64,000 bases of DNA from positions 372,001-436,000 of the forward strand of contig JALENN010000006.1 of assembly GCA_022767745.1 (NCBI GenBank), in the 5' to 3' direction. The position numbers and the translations under genes are program-made. Positions 58,314 to 64,000 of this stretch are shown piece after piece (position 1 is the stretch's first letter; the number at the start of each line of letters is the position of its first letter). Source of the stretch: Alistipes sp. GTDB taxonomy: Bacteria > Bacteroidota > Bacteroidia > Bacteroidales > Rikenellaceae. The notes below the pieces were generated by a model. That model saw only the letters and a program-made list of their open reading frames with translations, did not search any database and was not told the origin of the DNA.

Positions 58314-60158
58314 CTATGCGAGGCTCTGCAGCTCGATCAGCTTGGCGTAGATGCCGCCGCGGGCCAGCAGCTCGGCATGGGTACCCTGCTCGGCGATGCG
58401 TCCCTGCTCGATGACAAGGATGCGGTCGGCGTTGTGTATGGTGCTCAGACGGTGGGCTATGACTATCGACGTGCGGCCCTTGAGCAGCGACGTGAGGGCC
58501 TCCTGCACCAGCTTCTCGCTCTCGGTGTCGAGGGCCGAGGTGGCCTCGTCGAGGATGAGTATCTCGGGGTTCTTGAGCACGGCGCGCGCTATGCTGAGGC
58601 GCTGGCGCTGGCCGCCCGAGAGTTTCGAGCCGCGGTCGCCGATGTTGGTGTCGTAGCCGTCGGGGGTCTGTATGATGAACTCGTGGGCGTTTGCGACGCG
58701 TGCCGCGGCCTCGATCTGCTCGTCGGTGACGTCGTTGCGGCCCATGGCTATGTTGTTGCGTATCGAGTCGTTGAACAGCACCGTATCCTGCGACACGATT
58801 CCCATGTGGGCGCGGAGGCTCTCCTGCGTGTAGTCGCCGAGGGGCACGCCGTCGATGAGGATCTGGCCGCGTGCGGGGTCGTAGAAGCGGGGTATGAGCT
58901 CGCTTATGGTCGACTTGCCGCCGCCCGAGGGGCCTACCAGGGCCACGGTCTCGCCCTTGCGCACGGTGAACGATATGTCGTGCAGCACCTCGCGCGCGTC
59001 GTCGTACGAGAAGGATACGTTGCGGAACTCTATGCTGTGGTTGAAGTGTTCGAGGGTGCGGGCATCGGGACGGTCCTCGACGCGGCTGCGGGCGTCGAGT
59101 ATCGAGAATATGCGCTCGCCTGCGGCCAGGCCCTGGTTGATGTTCGCGAACTGGTCGATCAGGGCGCGCAGCGGGCGCGTTATCTGCGAGAAGGCGGCGA
59201 TGTAGGCCACGAACCACGATGCCGACATCGAGCCGCGCATGACGAGCATGCCGCCGAAGATGAGCACCACCGATATGGCCGTTATGCCGAGGAACTCGCT
59301 CATGGGCGATGCGAGCTGCTGCTTGCGCGCCATCGAGAGCAGTATCTCCGACATGCGGGCGTTCACGACGCTGAACTTGCGGCGCATGTAGTCGAAGGCG
59401 TTGTATCCCTTCACTATCTTCACGGCCGAGAGCGACTCCTCCATTATGCTGACCATGTCGCCCATACGCTCCTGTCCCTCGCGGGCGGGGAGACGCAGGC
59501 GCTTGACTACGGCGCCTATGACGAATGCCACCAGCGGCAGGTAGAGCACCGAGAAGAGCGTGAGCTCCCACGATATCTTGAGCATCATTACGATGTATCC
59601 GACGATGAGGAACGGCTCGCGGAAGAGCACCTGCAGCGTGTTGGTGATGCAGAACTGCACCATCATCACGTCGGAGGTTATCTTCGACATTATGTCGCCC
59701 TTGCGCTGGTCGCTGAAGTATCCTATGTGCATTCCCATCGTGTGAGCGAACATCTCGTTTCGCATCTTCTCGAGGGTGCGCATTCGCATGGTCTCGACGG
59801 TCATTGCCCCGAGGTAGCGGAAGAGGTTGCTGAGCAGGTTCGAGGCGATGAGTATTGCCGAGAGCAGCATGAGCAGGTACGTTATGTTGAACTGCTCGCC
59901 GAAGACGGCGGTGTAGGCGTAGCATAGCACCTCGTTCAGACACTCGCCCGAGAGGCGTATGCGCGGCATCTCGTATGTGGGAACGAAGGTGTATCCGTCG
60001 GAGAAGAGCGAGCTCACGATGGGCATTATCATCGTGTAGGTGAAGGTGTTGAATACGGCGTGCAGCACCGAGTAGAAGAAGTAGGGCACGGTGTATCGGC
60101 TCAGGGGCCTTGCGAAGCCCAGCAGACGCCAGTAGGTTTTCAACATCGTAATTTTCAT
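58314..60158 (-). CDS. ABC transporter, ATP-binding/permease (MsbA-like)
   Basis: 6-TM domain then VALVGPSGGGKSTISELIPRFYDP, LSGGQRQRLSIARAVLKNPEILILDEATSALDTESE. Confidence 0.92.
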   Translation of the reverse strand: MKITMLKTYWRLLGFARPLSRYTVPYFFYSVLHAVFNTFTYTMIMPIVSSLFSDGYTFVPTYEMPRIRLSGECLNEVLCYAYTAVFGEQFNITYLLMLLSAILIASNLLSNLFRYLGAMTVETMRMRTLEKMRNEMFAHTMGMHIGYFSDQRKGDIMSKITSDVMMVQFCITNTLQVLFREPFLIVGYIVMMLKISWELTLFSVLYLPLVAFVIGAVVKRLRLPAREGQERMGDMVSIMEESLSAVKIVKGYNAFDYMRRKFSVVNARMSEILLSMARKQQLASPMSEFLGITAISVVLIFGGMLVMRGSMSASWFVAYIAAFSQITRPLRALIDQFANINQGLAAGERIFSILDARSRVEDRPDARTLEHFNHSIEFRNVSFSYDDAREVLHDISFTVRKGETVALVGPSGGGKSTISELIPRFYDPARGQILIDGVPLGDYTQESLRAHMGIVSQDTVLFNDSIRNNIAMGRNDVTDEQIEAAARVANAHEFIIQTPDGYDTNIGDRGSKLSGGQRQRLSIARAVLKNPEILILDEATSALDTESEKLVQEALTSLLKGRTSIVIAHRLSTIHNADRILVIEQGRIAEQGTHAELLARGGIYAKLIELQSLA

Positions 60159-60178
60159 CGCGCGGGCTTGTTATCGGT

Positions 60179-61207
60179 TCAGAGGAGTCCTTCGGCGGCG
60201 AATTCGTCGACGGCGCGTTCAAACCGGGCGATTGTCTGTGCCATGGGCTCGAACGACTTTCCGCCTGCGGCGTTGCGGTGGCCTCCGCCGTTGAAGTAGC
60301 GGCCCGCGAAGAGGTTGACGTCCACATCGCCGCGCGAGCGCAGCGACACGCGTATGAAGTCGTGGTGCTCGATGAATATGGCCGACATCTTCATCTTCTT
60401 GATTGTGAGGGGGTAGTTTACGAAGCCCTCGCTGTCGCCCTGCTGGAACCAGTATCGGCGCATCTCCTCCTCGGTGAGCGACATGTGGGCCACGGTGCCG
60501 CGGCGCAGGATGCGCATCTTGCGGTTTATGACATATCCGAAGAGGCGTGCGCGCCCCTCGGTGAACGAGTTGTAGACGTTGTTGTAGATCGTGGGCACGT
60601 CGATGCCGGTCTCCACGAGCGCGGCCACGGCGTGGAAGAGGTCGGGCGTGAGGAACGAGAACGAGAAGTTGCCCGTGTCGGTCATCATGCCTACGTAGAG
60701 CACTTCGGCCTGCGATTTCGATATGCTCTGCCGGCCCCACAGCGCCTCGATTATGCGGTAGATGAGGTAGCACGTGCTCGACGACTCGGGGTGCGAGAAG
60801 CTCAGGTCGAAGGGCTCGGTGGGGTTGAGGTGGTGGTCGATGAGGATGCGCCGTGCCGAGGTGTTTGCCGCTATTACGTCGCTCAGGGCGTCGAGGCGCG
60901 AGAGCGAGTGGAAGTCGAGGCAGAATATGAGGTCGGCCTCTTCGACGGCGCGGGCGGCGCGCTGCTCGTCGTCATGCTTGAAAATGACGATGTCGCGTAT
61001 GCCGGCCATCCAGTCGAGGTAATAGGGGTATTTGTTGGGTACGATGCACGTAACGGTGTGGCCTGCGCGGCGCAGGGCCTCGGCCCACGCGAGCGACGAG
61101 CCTACGGCGTCGCCGTCGGGATTGGTGTGGGAAAGTGTGACGATCTTGCGCGCCGGCGAGGCGAGCAGTTCGCGCAGGGCCTCTATGTCGGGACGAGATA
61201 ATTCCAT
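60179..61207 (-). CDS. DHH/DHHA1 phosphoesterase (NrnA-like bifunctional oligoribonuclease/PAP phosphatase)
   Basis: VTLSHTNPDGDAVGSSLAWAEAL, ILIDHHLNP, YVGMMTDTGNF, GGGHRNAAGG. Confidence 0.9.
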   Translation of the reverse strand: MELSRPDIEALRELLASPARKIVTLSHTNPDGDAVGSSLAWAEALRRAGHTVTCIVPNKYPYYLDWMAGIRDIVIFKHDDEQRAARAVEEADLIFCLDFHSLSRLDALSDVIAANTSARRILIDHHLNPTEPFDLSFSHPESSSTCYLIYRIIEALWGRQSISKSQAEVLYVGMMTDTGNFSFSFLTPDLFHAVAALVETGIDVPTIYNNVYNSFTEGRARLFGYVINRKMRILRRGTVAHMSLTEEEMRRYWFQQGDSEGFVNYPLTIKKMKMSAIFIEHHDFIRVSLRSRGDVDVNLFAGRYFNGGGHRNAAGGKSFEPMAQTIARFERAVDEFAAEGLL

Positions 61208-61466
61208 TGTCAGAAGTTTACCGAGACTGCAAAGGTAGTAAAAACTTCGCCAATTCCCATAATGGGAGGTGCTTTTTGTCGCCGTGCGGGCGATTGTAGT
61301 GGAGTTTCGGAACAGTTTTGACGCGCTTGCACCGCCGTGGGCTTGTGTGTATTGAAGAAATTTTATAAATTGCGTCACCGTTGCCCCCGCCCCGCCGCCG
61401 CGGCGGGATGCGGGCTCCGCACGGCACCTAGAAACCAACTGCAAACCTGATAAAACCACTTGTCTG

Positions 61467-62954
61467 ATGAAGAAAATCATTCTCCCCGCCCTTGCCGCGT
61501 CGTTCGTGCTGGGCGCAGCGGGTGCGGCCACGGCGCAGGAGCGCGCCGCGGTCGACACGGTCTATTTCCAGCCAAAGAAGGACTTCGTGATGCACGTGAC
61601 GCCGCGTCACGACTACTCGCAGACCTACGTCACCAAGCTCTTCATGGCGCAGGCCAACTTCGACGGCCGCTACAAGCGCCGCGACAACGGCACCACCACC
61701 GTCCGCATGACCTGCGAGCAGGCCGTCGAGATCATTCGCGGCATGGACAACATCACGCTCGGCATGCCCAAGATCGTCTACCTCGTGGGCTGGCAGTACA
61801 ACGGCCACGACTCGAAGTACCCCGCCTTCTTCGACGGCAACTACGCGCTCAAGCGCCCGCAGGACCGCACGGCGCTCGAGAGCCTGCGCTGGGTGATGGC
61901 CGAGGGCAAGAAGTACAACACCTCGGTGTCGGTGCACATCAACATGATCGACGCCTACGAGGACAGCCCCCTGTGGGACAAGTACGTCGAGAACGACGTC
62001 ATCTCGCGCACCGAGTACGGCGCCATCCGCGGCGGCGAGTGGGGCTACCCCATCAGCTACGCGCAGGAGTGGAAGCTGGGCTTCACGCAGCAGCGCCTCG
62101 ACAAGCTGCTTGAGATCCTGCCCATACAGGAGGCCGGCACGATCCACATCGACGCCTTCCACTCGGAGGTTCCGCAGCCCGTGAAGAAGGAGGACGGCAC
62201 GTGGGGCATCGAGATGCAGTCGCCCATAAGCCCCTACCTCGGCTTCACGCGCGAGGACGAGATCGAGGCGCAGCGCAACATCATCAAGTACCTCGACTCG
62301 AAGGGTGTCGACGTCACCACCGAGGGCATCCCGCAGGGCGAGCTGCTGGGTATCTTCGACGGCTACCAGACGATGGGCTGGTGGTTCGTCGGCCGCGACA
62401 TCTACATGAACTACACGGCGCAGCAGATGTGCGGCGGCTACGACCCCTACAGCGGCGAGTGGGGCCGCCTCTTCGGCACGAACCTCAACGCCGAGCACGT
62501 CTTCCTTGAGGATCGCCCGCTGGCGGAGTCGTTCGCCGATTTCAAGGGCAAGTTCTGCACCATGACCGCCATCTTCAACTACCTGAACCGCTTCGACCGC
62601 AAGTACCGGGTCGAGGGCGGCGGCTATTACGCCGTGCAGTTCTCTGACGGCGTGCGGTCGGAGGTCGACAACGGCCGCTACATGATAAGCAAGGACGGCG
62701 TCATGATGGTCGACGACAACGACCTGCTGCTGCCAGCGCTGTGGCTCGACTCTCCGAGCATGATCGCCTACAGCGCCGACGGATACAAGAAGCGTACGTG
62801 GGAGCTTCCCGAGGGACAGTTCACGGCATCGAAGGTGGCCGTCTACCGCGTCGACGAGAACGGCCGCGAGCTGGTGGGCCACAAGAGCGTCGCCGGCGGC
62901 AAGCTGACCCTCTCGCTCGCCCCCAACGAGATGCTTCTCATAACGCAGGAGTAG
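61467..62954 (+). CDS. secreted putative glycoside hydrolase (endo-alpha-N-acetylgalactosaminidase/GH101-like TIM barrel)
   Basis: Signal peptide; VSVHINMIDAYEDSPLWDKY, AGTIHIDAFHSEVP, DVTTEGIPQGELLGIFDGYQTMGWWFVGRDIYMNY. Confidence 0.55.
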   Translation: MKKIILPALAASFVLGAAGAATAQERAAVDTVYFQPKKDFVMHVTPRHDYSQTYVTKLFMAQANFDGRYKRRDNGTTTVRMTCEQAVEIIRGMDNITLGMPKIVYLVGWQYNGHDSKYPAFFDGNYALKRPQDRTALESLRWVMAEGKKYNTSVSVHINMIDAYEDSPLWDKYVENDVISRTEYGAIRGGEWGYPISYAQEWKLGFTQQRLDKLLEILPIQEAGTIHIDAFHSEVPQPVKKEDGTWGIEMQSPISPYLGFTREDEIEAQRNIIKYLDSKGVDVTTEGIPQGELLGIFDGYQTMGWWFVGRDIYMNYTAQQMCGGYDPYSGEWGRLFGTNLNAEHVFLEDRPLAESFADFKGKFCTMTAIFNYLNRFDRKYRVEGGGYYAVQFSDGVRSEVDNGRYMISKDGVMMVDDNDLLLPALWLDSPSMIAYSADGYKKRTWELPEGQFTASKVAVYRVDENGRELVGHKSVAGGKLTLSLAPNEMLLITQE

Positions 62955-63001
62955 CACTCTGCGGCCGCACGGCTCTCCCCGAGCCCCTTCCCTGCCCACA
63001 G

Positions 63002-63035
63002 TCCCGACACGCCGCGGCGTGCCGGGATTTTTTTT
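63002..63035 (+). terminator. intrinsic terminator
   Basis: TCCCGaCACGCCGCGGCGTGcCGGGA + T8. Confidence 0.85.
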
Positions 63036-63161
63036 CGGCCGTGTCCGTACATGCGTCCGCCGTCGGATCGGTCCTTCCGGCCGGAAACTGACTAAAAAAC
63101 AGTAAATTTACCCGTTGCAGACGTTTTTTTCGTATCTTTGTAAACAACCTAAATGCCAACC

Positions 63162-64000
63162 ACCATGAAACGCACGATTATTGCCCTTGTCGCAGTGCTT
63201 GCAGCGGGTATTTTGGCGGCACATGCGCAGCGCTATCCCAAAAAGTATATCGAGGTGCATAAGTATGGCAAGGTCACGCCTGCCGAATTCGATGAAAGTA
63301 CGTATCCCGAGTCGGTGCGGGATTACGATGCCGTCATACTGGAACATACCGACGATATCTTCTTGGAGGTGGATTCGACATATAGCAAAGGCTTCGACGG
63401 GAAACCTCAATGGATAAAATACTACAATTACTATCGCACCGAACGTTACAAGATAAAGATCCGAAAGGAGTCGGGCCTGAAATATGCCGATATCGAGCTG
63501 CTGCACCGGCATATTGCCAAACCTACGGACCATGTAGGCTTCCTTTACGGGGTACAGGGGGTGCACATACAACATGAAGAGGGACAAGGTCGTCGACAGC
63601 AAGTTGAAACCGCGCCATATATCAAACCGCATGCTCGATGATTCGACCCAGCAGATCTCATTCACCATGCCTGATGTGGCCGTGGGGTCGATAATCGAGT
63701 ATGAGTTCGAGCGGAAGTATGTTTCGACCTACCCGATTGACAGGGAGGTGATTCTGCAGCACGACCGGCCGATATTGAAGAGCCGGTGTATAGTTTCGAT
63801 GGCATATTGGAACAGTAACCTGGATGTGTTCAAGGCGTTTCTGTCAGACTGTTACGGGGACATCCCGTACCGTACCGAAAACGGCTTCTACGGGAGACAT
63901 TTCAGGACAAATTATGTCGAGGGAATGCCCGAATGGACATGTGACGATCCGTTCGGCATGCGCACCAATTTGTCATACCGCATGCCATCGAGGCCAGATA
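63162..64000 (+). pseudogene. DUF3857-type (transglutaminase-associated) secreted protein, apparently frameshifted at G5 tract 63557-63561; 3' end outside window
   Basis: Frame 1 MKRTIIALVAVLAAGILAAHAQRYPKKYIEVHKYG...GVQG then, one G removed, CTYNMKRDKVVDSKLKPRHISNRMLDDSTQQISFTMPDVAVGSIIEYEFERKY to the window end. Confidence 0.7.

Overview
This is a high-GC Bacteroidales chromosomal segment, plausibly Rikenellaceae/Alistipes-like. That placement is inferred from TTTG-N19/20-TAnnTTTG promoters, VTC+DUF4956, DPP7-like S46 and EF-G2-like genes. Most of the window is housekeeping and accessory metabolism: pcrA/uvrD-type helicase, nth, sppA, S41 and S46 peptidases, mrp/apbC, an EF-G paralog, dapF, metG, ilvE, mnmG(gidA), ybeY, an EnvC/M23-like protein, pheS, an msbA-like ABC exporter, a DHH phosphoesterase, a sulfatase, metallophosphoesterases, esterases, MATE efflux and an AraC regulator. 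I found no rRNA, tRNA, transposase or CRISPR array. The non-coding DNA holds the most unusual signals: (1) five parS-like palindromes (TGTTCCACGTGGAACA and variants) at 43.4-44.6 kb, one embedded in the ilvE coding sequence; (2) two clusters of DnaA-box-like 9-mers next to AT-rich tracts (1.08-1.5 kb and 21.53-21.97 kb), i.e. candidate oriC or DnaA-binding loci; (3) a dispersed intergenic repeat family that forms a ~60-bp tandem array at 6.67-7.0 kb and, in the opposite orientation, a ~75-bp array at 21.97-22.26 kb; (4) an orphan promoter-terminator pair predicting a ~80-nt sRNA at 33.1 kb; (5) an attenuator-like structured leader before the MATE gene; (6) an EF-G paralog with degenerate GTPase motifs; (7) an apparent +1 G frameshift in a DUF3857-type gene at 63.56 kb.
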